Assembly (NCBI GenBank): GCA_021203065.1
Contig: JAJQBX010000032.1
Coordinates: 372,001 to 436,000 of the forward strand
Length of the DNA stretch: 64,000 nt
Reading direction: 5' to 3'
Source of the DNA: Oscillospiraceae bacterium
GTDB taxonomy: Bacteria; Bacillota; Clostridia; Oscillospirales; Ruminococcaceae
The position numbers and the translations under genes were made by a program. Of this stretch, positions 52,833 to 61,770 are shown one piece after another. The notes beneath the pieces were generated by a model, which was not told the DNA's origin, ran no database searches, and saw nothing but the letters and a program-made list of their open reading frames with translations. The first letter of the stretch is position 1. Each line of letters opens with the position of its first letter.

Positions 52833-55490
52833 TTACTTGATGAATTCCGATACGGTTTCTCTGACTTGTGACAGGGCACTTTCGACCTTGGACACATCGC
52901 CTATGCCTGCCATTGCTGAGTCAGGTCTTCCGCCGCCCTTACCGCCTGTGATAGCCGCAACCTTTCCTGCAAGCTTTCCTGCCACAACACCCTTGGCAAT
53001 AGCTTCCTTGCCGCAGGAAACAGCCAAGTTGCCAGAGCATCCGTTTACGCATGCTATCACGCAAACGTCATTAGGTGCTTTATCTCTGACCATTTCTGCG
53101 ATAAGTCTTATATCGTCGGGTTTCATTCCGTCGAACTTGGCGTGATATATCTTCAAGCCGTCAAGCTCCTCGCCGCATGAAAGAACGCTCTCTGCTCTTA
53201 TCTCAGCCATTGCGGCGTGGAGTTTTTCGTTCTCCTTTTCAAGAGCATGAACCTCTTCCGAAATGCCCTTGCACTTCATGACAAGATCACTTGGATTACT
53301 GAGCTTCAGGGAAGCCGCCGCCTCGTTTATCTGAGCGGTTTCTTTCGACATGAGGTCCAGTACTCCCCAACCGGTCACAGCTTCAATACGTCTTACGCCT
53401 GCAGCTACTGAGGATTCGCTTACTATCTTGAAGAGTCCTGCCTGAGATGTGTTATCAAGGTGAGTTCCTCCGCAGAATTCGAGGGATGCTGTGTCGTCAT
53501 CTGTTCCCATCTTTACGACTCTGACAGTTTCGCCGTACTTCTCTCCGAATAGTGCCATCGCGCCAAGCTTCTGAGCCTCGGCTATAGGCATGACCTCAGT
53601 TGTGACATCCATGCTTGAAAGAATCCATCTGTTGACGAGCTTCTCGACCTCTGCTATCTCTTCCTTGGTCATAGCAGAGAAGTGGGAGAAGTCGAATCTG
53701 AGTCTTTCACTGTCGACAAGCTGTCCTGCCTGATGAACATGGTCACCAAGAACTTTTCTCAGAGCCGCCTGCAGAAGATGAGCGCATGAGTGATTTCTTC
53801 TGACTGCCATGCGGTAATCAGCGTCAACCTCAAAATCGGCTTCTTCGCCAACCTCAATTGCTCCCTCAATAACTCTGACTTTGTGAGCAATCTTTCCGCC
53901 GACAGCCTTTGTGGTGTCGAGTACTTCGCACTTGCCGGTCTTGGTTGTGATTACTCCCCTGTCTCCCACCTGTCCACCGCTTTCAGCGTAGAAAGGGGAT
54001 ACCTTGGAAACGATATAGACCTCATCGCCTATTCCGGCATACTCGAGGAGTTCTTCATCACTGCAGATATAGTCGATAGTTGAATGTGCGCTGAGAGTTT
54101 CATAGCCAACAAATTCGGTTGAATACTCTTTTGAAATCTTATGGAAGACAGTTTCGTCAGCTCCCATATACTTTGAATCGCCTCTTGCGGCTCTTGCTGT
54201 TTCTTTCTGGTGCTTAAGGGCTTCGTTATAGCCGTCTTCGTCACAGCTCAAGCCTTTTTCTTCGAGGATTTCCCTCGTCAGGTCAATCGGGAAGCCGTAG
54301 GTGTCGGATAGAGTGAAGCACTTTTTGCCGTCAAGAACCGTTTCGCCGGATGCTTCAAGCTCATCGATATAGCCATTAAGGATTCCCATGCCTCTGTCGA
54401 TTGTGGCATTGAAGTTCTTTTCCTCGTTAGTGAGAAGCTTTTCGATGTAGTCGTACTTGTCTTCAAGCTCGTTATATTCTGATTTCGATGAGTCGACAAC
54501 AGTCTTGACCAAGTCTTTCAGGAAAAGACCATCAATACCAAGGAGCTTTCCGTGTCTTACAGCACGTCTCAAGAGTCTTCGCATAACATAGCCTCTGCCC
54601 TCGTTTGATGGGAGGATACCGTCGGAAGCCATAAATGTTACTGCTCTTATATGGTCGGTGATTACTCTGATGGAAACGTCCTTTTTATGCTCTACACCAT
54701 ACTCACAGCCAGCAATTTCGCAAATCTGGTCTCTGACAGCCTTAATTGTATCGACATCAAAGATTGAGTCAACCCCCTGCATGAGGGCAGCAAGTCTTTC
54801 AAGACCCATACCGGTATCGATATTCTTCTGAGCAAGAGGAGTATAGGTTCCATCCTCATGACGCTCGAACTGGGTGAAGACGAGATTCCAGAATTCCATA
54901 TATCTGTCGCAGTCACAGCCAACCTTACAGTCTGGCTTGCCGCAACCATACTCCGGTCCACGGTCAAAGTAAATTTCGGAGCAAGGTCCGCAGGGTCCGT
55001 CAACTCCAGCTTCCCAGAAGTTGTCCTCTTTTCCCATGCGATAGATTCTGTCCATCGGAACTCCGGCTTTCTCATGCCATATCTTTTCGGCTTCGTCGTC
55101 GTCCTCATAGACAGTTACATAGAGCCTGTCTTCGGGGATTTCAAGGACCTTGGTGACATACTCCCATGCCCATGTGATGGCTTCTTCCTTGAAATAGTCG
55201 CCAAATGAGAAGTTTCCGAGCATTTCAAAGAAAGTGCCGTGACGTGCAGTTTTACCGACATTCTCGATGTCGTTAGTTCTGATGCACTTCTGGCAAGTGG
55301 TCATTCTGGTTCTTGGAGGAACCTCCTGTCCGGTGAAATACGGCTTCAGAGGAGCCATACCTGCAATTATGAGAAGAACGCTCTTGTCGTTCTGGGGCAC
55401 TAAGGAGTAGCTTTTATGGCGAAGGCAGCCCTTCGACTCAAAGAATTTAAGATAGCTCTCCCGAAGCTCATTGAGCCCCATCCATTTCAT
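52833..55490 (-). CDS. alaS: Alanyl-tRNA synthetase
   Basis: Class II synthetase charging tRNA-Ala, with a built-in editing domain. 885 residues. Class II motif 1 region FESKGCLRHKSYSLVPQND and motif 2 FFEMLGNFSFGDYF in the catalytic core; editing-site zinc ligands HSCAH (~560) and CGGTH (~660); C-terminal C-Ala domain rich in Gly (GKGGGRPDSAMAG). ATG at 55490 is chosen: AAAGGA lies 8 bases ahead, while the ATG at 55496 is too near. Controlled by an upstream T-box. Confidence 0.98.
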   Translation of the reverse strand: MKWMGLNELRESYLKFFESKGCLRHKSYSLVPQNDKSVLLIIAGMAPLKPYFTGQEVPPRTRMTTCQKCIRTNDIENVGKTARHGTFFEMLGNFSFGDYFKEEAITWAWEYVTKVLEIPEDRLYVTVYEDDDEAEKIWHEKAGVPMDRIYRMGKEDNFWEAGVDGPCGPCSEIYFDRGPEYGCGKPDCKVGCDCDRYMEFWNLVFTQFERHEDGTYTPLAQKNIDTGMGLERLAALMQGVDSIFDVDTIKAVRDQICEIAGCEYGVEHKKDVSIRVITDHIRAVTFMASDGILPSNEGRGYVMRRLLRRAVRHGKLLGIDGLFLKDLVKTVVDSSKSEYNELEDKYDYIEKLLTNEEKNFNATIDRGMGILNGYIDELEASGETVLDGKKCFTLSDTYGFPIDLTREILEEKGLSCDEDGYNEALKHQKETARAARGDSKYMGADETVFHKISKEYSTEFVGYETLSAHSTIDYICSDEELLEYAGIGDEVYIVSKVSPFYAESGGQVGDRGVITTKTGKCEVLDTTKAVGGKIAHKVRVIEGAIEVGEEADFEVDADYRMAVRRNHSCAHLLQAALRKVLGDHVHQAGQLVDSERLRFDFSHFSAMTKEEIAEVEKLVNRWILSSMDVTTEVMPIAEAQKLGAMALFGEKYGETVRVVKMGTDDDTASLEFCGGTHLDNTSQAGLFKIVSESSVAAGVRRIEAVTGWGVLDLMSKETAQINEAAASLKLSNPSDLVMKCKGISEEVHALEKENEKLHAAMAEIRAESVLSCGEELDGLKIYHAKFDGMKPDDIRLIAEMVRDKAPNDVCVIACVNGCSGNLAVSCGKEAIAKGVVAGKLAGKVAAITGGKGGGRPDSAMAGIGDVSKVESALSQVRETVSEFIK

Positions 55491-55529
55491 AAACATCTTC
55501 CTTTCAGATTCTTTTTATAGGCAAATAAA

Positions 55530-55747
55530 TATGCCCCGACCCACAGACATGGGGCGAGGCAATCGCTGTACCACCCAATTTTATCCTGCCAATCAAACTG
55601 GCAAGACCTTTCACGGCGATAACGGTGCCAACCGTTGCTGTTTTCCGCAAAGCTCAGGGGGAGCACCTGCTGCCATTCACGAACTCGCACCAACCGTTCG
55701 CTCTCTGAAAACTGACTTAGCAGTCATTCCCTTCAACGCCTTTTACC
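55530..55747 (-). promoter_or_regulatory. T-box riboswitch leader of alaS
   Basis: The leader carries the T-box core GGGTGGTACAGCG (minus strand, ~55564-55576), the AGAGAG turn and the GGTTGGTGC apical loop of stem I, and a terminator at 55532-55561 (TGCCTCG / CGGGGCA with an inner CCCA/TGGG) followed by T-rich sequence. A GCT triplet at 55651-55653 is a candidate alanine specifier codon. Uncharged tRNA-Ala should favour the antiterminator and raise alaS expression. Confidence 0.93.
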
Positions 55748-55754
55748 AAAGACT

Positions 55755-55783
55755 ATTATATTCGCTTTTTTGCCGCTTGTCAA
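55755..55783 (-). promoter_or_regulatory. Consensus promoter of alaS
   Basis: Minus strand TTGACA-N17-TATAAT, perfect in both boxes, just upstream of the T-box. The region overlaps the end of the HAD gene's terminal intergenic gap. Confidence 0.88.
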
Positions 55784-55788
55784 CCGTT

Positions 55789-56502
55789 TTAGAAAAGATT
55801 TGTACGAAGAATCTTATAAAACTCATTCAGGTCGGATACTGTGTATTCCTGCCCGAAATCCGGCTTCTCGCCTGCTCTGTCTATGAGAACGGAGCGGCAT
55901 CCATAGCGTCTGGCTGTTATGATGTCTTTTGGCTCGTCGCCAATCATCACTATTTCACTTGGTTCAAGATTATAATTCTCTGCTATTATCTCGAGACCTT
56001 TTGTTGCAGGCTTGCGATAGCCGCAGGTGATTGAAGAGACATACATATCAAAATATTGCAAAAGACTGCTGAAATAGCTCTTGTGGAGTTCGTCCGGCAT
56101 GCCGGTTGCGACGTCTGTAAGAGTACAGATGATGTAGCCGTCCTCATGAAGTCTACTCAGTATCGGAACTGTATCAGGATAGATATACGGCTTCAAATCC
56201 ATATAAGCAAAGAATTCACGTATCACGTCCGAAAGATTGAAATCGCAGTTCCAGTCCTTTGTGACGTCAGAGAAAATTTCCTCCGGGGTGAAGTCCTTTT
56301 CACGTGGCTTGATCTGTGGGCTGTAGGAGCGATATATTTCAATCGACCTGTCAAGCTCTTCATCACTTACAGGAAGATTCAGAGCTTCCCTGACATGGTG
56401 AAGTGCAGGCGCATAATAATCAAGCCATGTGTTAGGCATATCTATGTATTCCATCAGTGTTCTTCCGACATCGAATACCACCGCTTTTATTTTCAATTGC
56501 AT
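55789..56502 (-). CDS. HAD-superfamily hydrolase
   Basis: About 237 residues. HAD motif I is FDVGRTL (Asp11), in which the second Asp of DxD is Gly; motif II is CTLTDV; motif III is the Lys in YRKPATKG; motif IV is IGDEPKDI. The missing acid/base Asp is seen in other HAD members and may mean altered activity. Start: ATG at 56502 is given, but GGAGG is only 2-3 bases away; a TTG at 56496 is better spaced. It is encoded downstream of the second ABC pair. Confidence 0.85.
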   Translation of the reverse strand: MQLKIKAVVFDVGRTLMEYIDMPNTWLDYYAPALHHVREALNLPVSDEELDRSIEIYRSYSPQIKPREKDFTPEEIFSDVTKDWNCDFNLSDVIREFFAYMDLKPYIYPDTVPILSRLHEDGYIICTLTDVATGMPDELHKSYFSSLLQYFDMYVSSITCGYRKPATKGLEIIAENYNLEPSEIVMIGDEPKDIITARRYGCRSVLIDRAGEKPDFGQEYTVSDLNEFYKILRTNLF

Positions 56503-56563
56503 TCCCTCCAAAGCTGTCGTTCGAGAATATTATACACGATTTCTTGGGAGTTTGCAACCGGTT

Positions 56564-58402
56564 TTATACAAACTGAGAGTTATAAAGTGTGGCATAGAAG
56601 CCGCCGCTCTGCATCAGCTCGTCATGAGTTCCGCTTTCGGTTATCTCGCCGTTCTGGAGAACCAGTATCATATCGGCATTGCGGATTGTTGAAAGTCTGT
56701 GAGCAATAACGAATGATGTTTTGCCGTTCATCAGCTTCTTCATCGCTTCCTGAATGAGAATCTCGGTACGGGAATCGACGTTTGAGGTTGCTTCATCCAA
56801 GATAAGCATATGGGTCTTCTCATTCATCAGCATCGCTCGAGCTATTGTTATAAGCTGACGCTGACCCTTTGAGATATTGACGCCGTCGTCGGAGATAACA
56901 GTGTCATAGCCGTTCGGAAGATGCTCGATATACGATTCCATCTTGGCGGCACGTGCTGCTTCCCTGACCTCCTCCATGGTGGCGTCTTCCCTGCCATAGG
57001 CGATATTCTCATAAATCGTTCCGCCGAATAGCCATGTATCCTGCAAAACCATTGTATAAGCACGCCTGAGATCGGAACGCCTGAGATCGTGAATCTCAGT
57101 GCCATCAACAGTTATCTCTCCGCTGTCCGGTTCATAGAAGCGCATGAGGAGATTGATAATGGTTGTCTTGCCTGCTCCGGTAGGACCTACTATTGCTATT
57201 GTCTTTCCCTGCTCAGCAGAAATGTCGATGTTCTTGAGAATAGTTCTGCCCTTGGTGTAGCTGAATGTGACGTTCCTGAGCTCTACCTCACCATTAACTT
57301 CGTTTAACGGCAATGCGTCAGGAGAGTCAGCCGCCTCCGGATCCTCATCTATAATTCTGAATACACGCTCAGCGGCTGAGAATGCAGACTGGAATTCGTT
57401 CATTATCTGGGCGAATTCGTTTATAGGTCCAGCAAACTTTCTTGAGTACTGGACGAACTTTGCAACTCCTCCGAGCGAAATAAAGAAGAGCGAAGCCTCG
57501 GCAATTGCGCCAGAGCTTGAGTACATGTACATCATTCCGCCCAAAATCATGATGAGAGAAAGTGACAGGTTATTGACAAGTCCGACAGATGGTCCTAAGA
57601 GTGCACCATAGTATTCAGCTGTGTAGTCGGCGTCCATCGCTTGCTTGTTTCTCTTGCCGAATCGGGAGGAGATTTCCTCCTCCATGCCGTATGCGGATAT
57701 GGTTCTTCCGCCGGAAAGCATTTCTTCGGCATAGCCGTTGAGTTCGCCCAGTTCGGAAGAACGCTTATGGAAGAGAGGACGAACTTTCTTTGAGCGATAC
57801 TGCGTCATGATGACTGAAATAGGCACAGTAATTACAAATACTATAATCAGTGGCTTTGATATTCTCCACATGAAGATAAGAGATCCCACAACTGTGTAAA
57901 TACTTGTCAGGACCTGAACCAGATCGGTAGACAAAGACGTATTGACAGTATCTATGTCATAAGAAATGCGGCTTATCATGTCACCAGCGGGATGAGTGTC
58001 GAAGTAGCCTATGGGAAGGCTTGTCAGCTTTTCAAAAAGCTCCTTTCTCATCGAATATACTATCTTCTGGCTTATCTGGATCATCAGAACTGCCATTATG
58101 TAAGAAAGAACTGCTGATGCTATATAGCAAGCAAGCATATATGCGACGTTCTGCCATACTGCCTGAAAGTCAACATTGCCTTTTGACGCCATTGCATCTA
58201 TGGCGTTTCCGGAATATTCCGGTCCCATAAGGGAGAGCTGATTCGAGACGAGTGTCAGAATGATGGCAATCGCAAATAAGAATTTATGCTGGAGAATATA
58301 CTTTGATAGCCTCAGGATGACGCCATTACGGGTCTTCTTGTCAAGCTTCTGGGTTTCCCCTTTTTTCGACTGACCTTTGATGTCGCTTTGCAGTCTATTC
58401 AA
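56564..58402 (-). CDS. ABC exporter half-transporter of operon 2, canonical-site subunit
   Basis: 612 residues. Membrane domain with six helices (from LFAIAIILTLVSNQLSLMG), then the ATPase: Walker A GPTGAGKTT, signature ISKGQRQ, Walker B LILDEATSNVD with the catalytic Glu, H-loop IAHRLSTIRN. Start: TTG at 58402, 8 bases after GGAGGCGG, overlapping the upstream gene's stop; the frame is open further but lies inside that gene. It is the intact half of the pair. Confidence 0.9.
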   Translation of the reverse strand: MNRLQSDIKGQSKKGETQKLDKKTRNGVILRLSKYILQHKFLFAIAIILTLVSNQLSLMGPEYSGNAIDAMASKGNVDFQAVWQNVAYMLACYIASAVLSYIMAVLMIQISQKIVYSMRKELFEKLTSLPIGYFDTHPAGDMISRISYDIDTVNTSLSTDLVQVLTSIYTVVGSLIFMWRISKPLIIVFVITVPISVIMTQYRSKKVRPLFHKRSSELGELNGYAEEMLSGGRTISAYGMEEEISSRFGKRNKQAMDADYTAEYYGALLGPSVGLVNNLSLSLIMILGGMMYMYSSSGAIAEASLFFISLGGVAKFVQYSRKFAGPINEFAQIMNEFQSAFSAAERVFRIIDEDPEAADSPDALPLNEVNGEVELRNVTFSYTKGRTILKNIDISAEQGKTIAIVGPTGAGKTTIINLLMRFYEPDSGEITVDGTEIHDLRRSDLRRAYTMVLQDTWLFGGTIYENIAYGREDATMEEVREAARAAKMESYIEHLPNGYDTVISDDGVNISKGQRQLITIARAMLMNEKTHMLILDEATSNVDSRTEILIQEAMKKLMNGKTSFVIAHRLSTIRNADMILVLQNGEITESGTHDELMQSGGFYATLYNSQFV

Positions 58403-58961
58403 CAAAACCGCCTCCCATCTGTGATTCACTGATCTCACGATACTCACTGCAATTTTCCATCAGCTCGTCGTGAGTGCCGTAACCTATTATCGCCCCGTCG
58501 TCTAAAACGAGAATCCTGTCACAGCTCTTGACAGAGGAAACTCTCTGCGCAACTGTGATTACCGTTGAATTATGGATATTTTCAGCAAGAGCTTTTCTTA
58601 AGTTTGCATCAGTCTTATAATCGAGTGCAGATGAACTGTCATCTAAAATCAATATATCCGGCTTGGCGGCAACTGCTCTTGAAATCAAAACCCTCTGCTT
58701 CTGTCCGCCTGAGAGGTTAGCTCCCTTGACTGCTAAAACACTTTCGTAGCCTTCTTTTTTTGCAGAGATAAAGCTGTCTGCCTGTGCTATTTTAGCGGCT
58801 TCGACTATTTCGTCATGCGTAAGATTTCTTCCGAAGCGTATATTCTCTTCAATCGTATCAGCATACAGAAAATCGTTCTGCATCGCACTGCCAAAGAGAG
58901 TGTAGAGCTTTTCTTTCGGGTAGGTTCTCAGGTCGTGACCGTCGTCCGTCTGTAACATCAT
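58395..58961 (-). pseudogene. C-terminal fragment of a frameshifted ABC exporter subunit
   Basis: The frame carries the end of an ATPase domain: HDLRTYPKEKLYTLFGSAMQ (Q-loop), signature LSGGQKQR, Walker B LILDDSSSALD (degenerate Asp), and VAQRVSSVKSCDRILVLDDG. It begins where the upstream frame breaks. By comparison with intact homologues, four residues (such as EILV) should lie between GG(A) and DGHDL, but only one base (58944) is present, a net loss of ~11 bases. It could be a true pseudogene or an assembly or sequencing error. Confidence 0.85.
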
Positions 58962-60108
58962 AGAAGCGCATCAGGAGCTTAATAAGCGTTGACTTTCCAC
59001 TTCCTGTAGCTCCGATTACGCCTAAAGTTCCGCCACGTTCTATCTCAAGATTGATATTTTCGAGGTTATTTTTCTTGCCCTCATAGGAGAATGAGACATT
59101 TCTGAATACTATGTGTTTGTCGGTTTCTATGTCGGGATATTCTGATTTGTCGGCAACACGGAGATCTTCTTCGCTGGTGAGAACTTCATTGATACGCTTT
59201 GACGAGGCTTCCGCCTTTGTGAACATGACAAAGAGCCTTGTTACTCCCATCAGTGCATTTGAGATGAGGGTGAAGTACTGCATGAAAGCTATTACGGTTT
59301 CCGGTGCAGAAGTTCCGCCTTGGATTCTGTACGCCGCCAAGACTACTACAACAACTATACCTAAGTTCATGGAAAGCGTCATAATTGGATTCACAAGACC
59401 CATCGTGATGCTTGCTTTCTTTTCGTCCTTTACAAGAGCTTTATTTGTGACATCGTAACGGTTCTGTTCGTAATTCTCTTTTGAGAGAGCCTTGATGACT
59501 CTGATGCCGGAGACATCTTCACGGACAACCCGGGTCATGCCATCTACCGAGTGCTGGACTTTCGTGTAGAGCGGAACGCCTTTCATCGATATGAAGCAGA
59601 CGACCACGAAAACAATCGGAACCATTGCTATCATGACAAGTGCCAAGTGAGCATCCATGAAAAGGGTTATCAGAACACCGCCAAGAAGCATAATAGGCTG
59701 TCTTATGCCCATTCTCTGCATCGTTCCAAGAAAGTGCCTGATGTTGTATGTATCGGTCGTGATTCTTGCTTCCAGAGAAGCTATTGTGAACTTGTCCGTC
59801 TGTGACGCTGAAAGGCGGATTGTCTTGTCGAAAAGATCTTTTCTGAGCTTTTCTATTGCAGTTCTTGTCAGAAGCTCTGAACGGCGGTTGGCAGTTACAT
59901 TCAATCCCCATGCAACAACCGAAAAGACCACCATTAGTCCACCCCACAGAAGAATCTGTGAAATCGATTCACGGACAACTATGCTCCCTAAAATATAGCT
60001 GAGTATATACGGAAGCGCAAGCTCGGCTATTGTTCCTAACGATTTAAGCATCAGGACAATCGCAAGTGAGCCTTTCAAGGGCTTGAGATAACGCATTATC
60101 AGCTTCAT
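58858..60108 (-). pseudogene. N-terminal fragment of a frameshifted ABC exporter subunit
   Basis: The frame covers the six-helix membrane domain and the first part of the ATPase, including Walker A GATGSGKST, then leaves the conserved frame after MRFYDVTDG; the last ~30 residues (GRRSRPENLPERKALH) are out-of-frame. The fragments together would make a normal ~580-residue half-transporter of the degenerate-site kind. The start overlaps the MarR stop by 4 bases (ATGA). If the shift is real the exporter would be inactive unless bypassed. Confidence 0.85.
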
Positions 60109-60554
60109 TGCTTGTCTCTCCCCTCATAATATTCTCTTGCTCGGTTGGCGACTTTTGCAAGGAGCGACTCAAAAGTCTCCCTTTCCTCCGGTGTCAGGTC
60201 TTCTGTTATGTAGTTATTCCACTCGTTAGTGGCTTCCATGACAGCAGGAAGAACCGCCTGAAGCTTTTCGGTCGGATAGCAGCATAAGATTCTCTTGTCG
60301 GTCTTCGACTGTTCACGGGTGATAAACCCGTCTTCTTCAAGATGAGCTAAATTTCTTGCAATATTGCTCTTATTGACGAAAACGTGTCTTCCAAGCTCTT
60401 CTGCGGATATTCCCGGGTGCTTGGCTATCGGAATGATGTAGGCTAAGTGCCATGAACAAAGCCCCTCACATATCTCGTTTTCTTTAAGCCTGTCTGCTCT
60501 GAATAGATTGCCGCATCTGCTTATTACGTCAGTCTGTCTTAGTATTTTAGGCAA
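60105..60554 (-). CDS. MarR-family transcriptional regulator 2
   Basis: 149 residues with a winged helix-turn-helix: ISAEELGRHVFVNKSNIARN, then LAHLEEDGFITREQSKTDKR (wing). It is diverged from MarR 1 and has a Cys-containing N-terminus. The start is TTG with AAAGGGG upstream. It is translationally coupled to the ABC genes and has a 33-bp palindromic operator across its own promoter, so autorepression of the whole operon is likely. Confidence 0.92.
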   Translation of the reverse strand: MPKILRQTDVISRCGNLFRADRLKENEICEGLCSWHLAYIIPIAKHPGISAEELGRHVFVNKSNIARNLAHLEEDGFITREQSKTDKRILCCYPTEKLQAVLPAVMEATNEWNNYITEDLTPEERETFESLLAKVANRAREYYEGRDKQ

Positions 60555-60576
60555 AGCTATTCCCCTTTCTTAAAAA

Positions 60577-60609
60577 TAGTTGCAACCGCAACGATTGCGC
60601 TCGCAACTA
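60577..60609. promoter_or_regulatory. MarR operator candidate
   Basis: 33-bp imperfect palindrome with outer arms TAGTTGC / GCAACTA and inner arms CGCAA / TTGCG, centred just downstream of the -10 box of the MarR 2 promoter. Confidence 0.7.
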
Positions 60610-60637
60610 ATTATAGCACCCTGTTCGAAAATGTCAA
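60610..60637 (-). promoter_or_regulatory. Promoter of the MarR-ABC operon 2
   Basis: Minus strand TTGACA-N16-TATAAT, perfect boxes, with TGC before the -10. Confidence 0.85.
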
Positions 60638-60647
60638 GCTTTTTTGA

Positions 60648-60680
60648 CAAAAAAATCACCACCTCAGGTGAGGCGGTGAT
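60648..60680 (-). terminator. Terminator after the ADP-ribosylglycohydrolase gene
   Basis: Minus strand ATCACCGCCTCA / TGAGGTGGTGAT with a 2-base loop and a T7 tract. Confidence 0.85.
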
Positions 60681-60695
60681 TCAGGTATAGTAACA

Positions 60696-61493
60696 CTATT
60701 CTTCTGTAAACCTCTTCCATCTCTCCAAAACGCCAATAAGTCTTTCGTCCAGATAGGAAAGTGCTTTCTCGCTTATCCACTCAGGGATACCGTAAGCTGC
60801 CTCGGCAACACTGCCGGTGATGGCGGCAAGGGTGTCGCTGTCTCCGCCGAGGGAGATGGCGTTGCGAATTGCGTCCTCAAAGTCAGTGCTGTCAAGGAAA
60901 GCGACAATCGCCTGCGGGACAGTCTCCTGACAGGTTTCGTTGAACTCGTACGTTGGACGGATCTGGTCGCAGGTGCGGCTCAGGTTGTAGCCATATTCTT
61001 TTTCGACGTGCTCTTTGACAAGACTTCGGCACTCCTCAGGACTGCCTCCATTATTGATAGTCTGACGGCAGATAAAGATGGCATCGGCTGTCGCAAGCGC
61101 ACCTTTTACTCCCTCAGGGTGATTATGTGTGACCTCCGCCGAAATCCGGGCTAGGCGTCTGCAATCCTCAAGCGTTGGCATCCAGCCGCAGGGTGCGACT
61201 CGCATCGCAGAGCCGTTTCCAAAGCTTCCATAGGGCTTTCTTGAGTCGGTAAGAAGCCAGATTCTGAACTTTCCGCCGTAGCCTGAGTGCGGGTACATCC
61301 TCCCATATTTCTTCATAGCGTCGATAAAGTCGTCACTCTTGCCACCGTTCATGACAGCCTCCGCCACAGCGATTGTCATGACTGTGTCGTCGGTGAAGAA
61401 GCAATCGGAGCTGAAAAGAGGAAATGATTTTGTCCTGATGTTATTGAATTCATAGATTGAACCAACGATGTCGCCGATTATGGGACCGAGCAT
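60696..61493 (-). CDS. ADP-ribosylglycohydrolase family protein
   Basis: 265 residues. The metal-binding pairs are FTDDTVMT near the N-terminus and GGDSDTLAAITG near the C-terminus, both typical of the DraG/ARH family, which removes ADP-ribose from proteins or nucleic acids. The start ATG at 61493 (MLGPIIGDIVGS) follows GGAGG by 7 bases; the ATG at 61499 touches the site. No ADP-ribosyltransferase lies nearby, so the target is unknown. Confidence 0.93.
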   Translation of the reverse strand: MLGPIIGDIVGSIYEFNNIRTKSFPLFSSDCFFTDDTVMTIAVAEAVMNGGKSDDFIDAMKKYGRMYPHSGYGGKFRIWLLTDSRKPYGSFGNGSAMRVAPCGWMPTLEDCRRLARISAEVTHNHPEGVKGALATADAIFICRQTINNGGSPEECRSLVKEHVEKEYGYNLSRTCDQIRPTYEFNETCQETVPQAIVAFLDSTDFEDAIRNAISLGGDSDTLAAITGSVAEAAYGIPEWISEKALSYLDERLIGVLERWKRFTEE

Positions 61494-61517
61494 GGCCATA
61501 CCTCCGCAATACAGAAA

Positions 61518-61562
61518 TAAAAAACTATCCGAACCTTAATTCAAGTGTGAACAGGTTCGGAT
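61518..61562 (-). terminator. Terminator of tRNA-Val
   Basis: Minus strand ATCCGAACCT / AGGTTCGGAT, then AGTTTTTT. Confidence 0.82.
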
Positions 61563-61572
61563 TGCACAAGTT

Positions 61573-61648
61573 TGGTGAAGATAATAGGACTCGAACCTAT
61601 GACCCCCTGCACGTCAAGCAGGTGCTCTACCAGCTGAGCTATACCTTC
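61573..61648 (-). tRNA. tRNA-Val (anticodon GAC)
   Basis: 76-base cloverleaf with encoded CCA. Acceptor GAAGGTA / TATCTTC (one G-T), anticodon stem CCTGC/GCAGG with loop TTGACGT, T-loop GGTTCGAGTCC. Reads GUC/GUU. Confidence 0.94.
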
Positions 61649-61666
61649 ATTTCAGGTACGTGTTAG

Positions 61667-61695
61667 ATTATACTAAATCCCGGGGCGTTTGTCAA
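61667..61695 (-). promoter_or_regulatory. Consensus promoter of tRNA-Val
   Basis: Minus strand TTGACA-N17-TATAAT, perfect in both boxes. Confidence 0.88.
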
Positions 61696-61725
61696 GCCTT
61701 TTTTCAAAAAAGATTTTGATGATCA

Positions 61726-61762
61726 GAAAAATTCCGCCGATGCCGAATTTACACCGGCGGAA
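61726..61762 (-). terminator. Terminator after the alpha/beta hydrolase
   Basis: Minus strand TTCCGCCG / CGGCGGAA stem, then TTTTTC. Confidence 0.8.
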
Positions 61763-61770
61763 ATCAAGAA

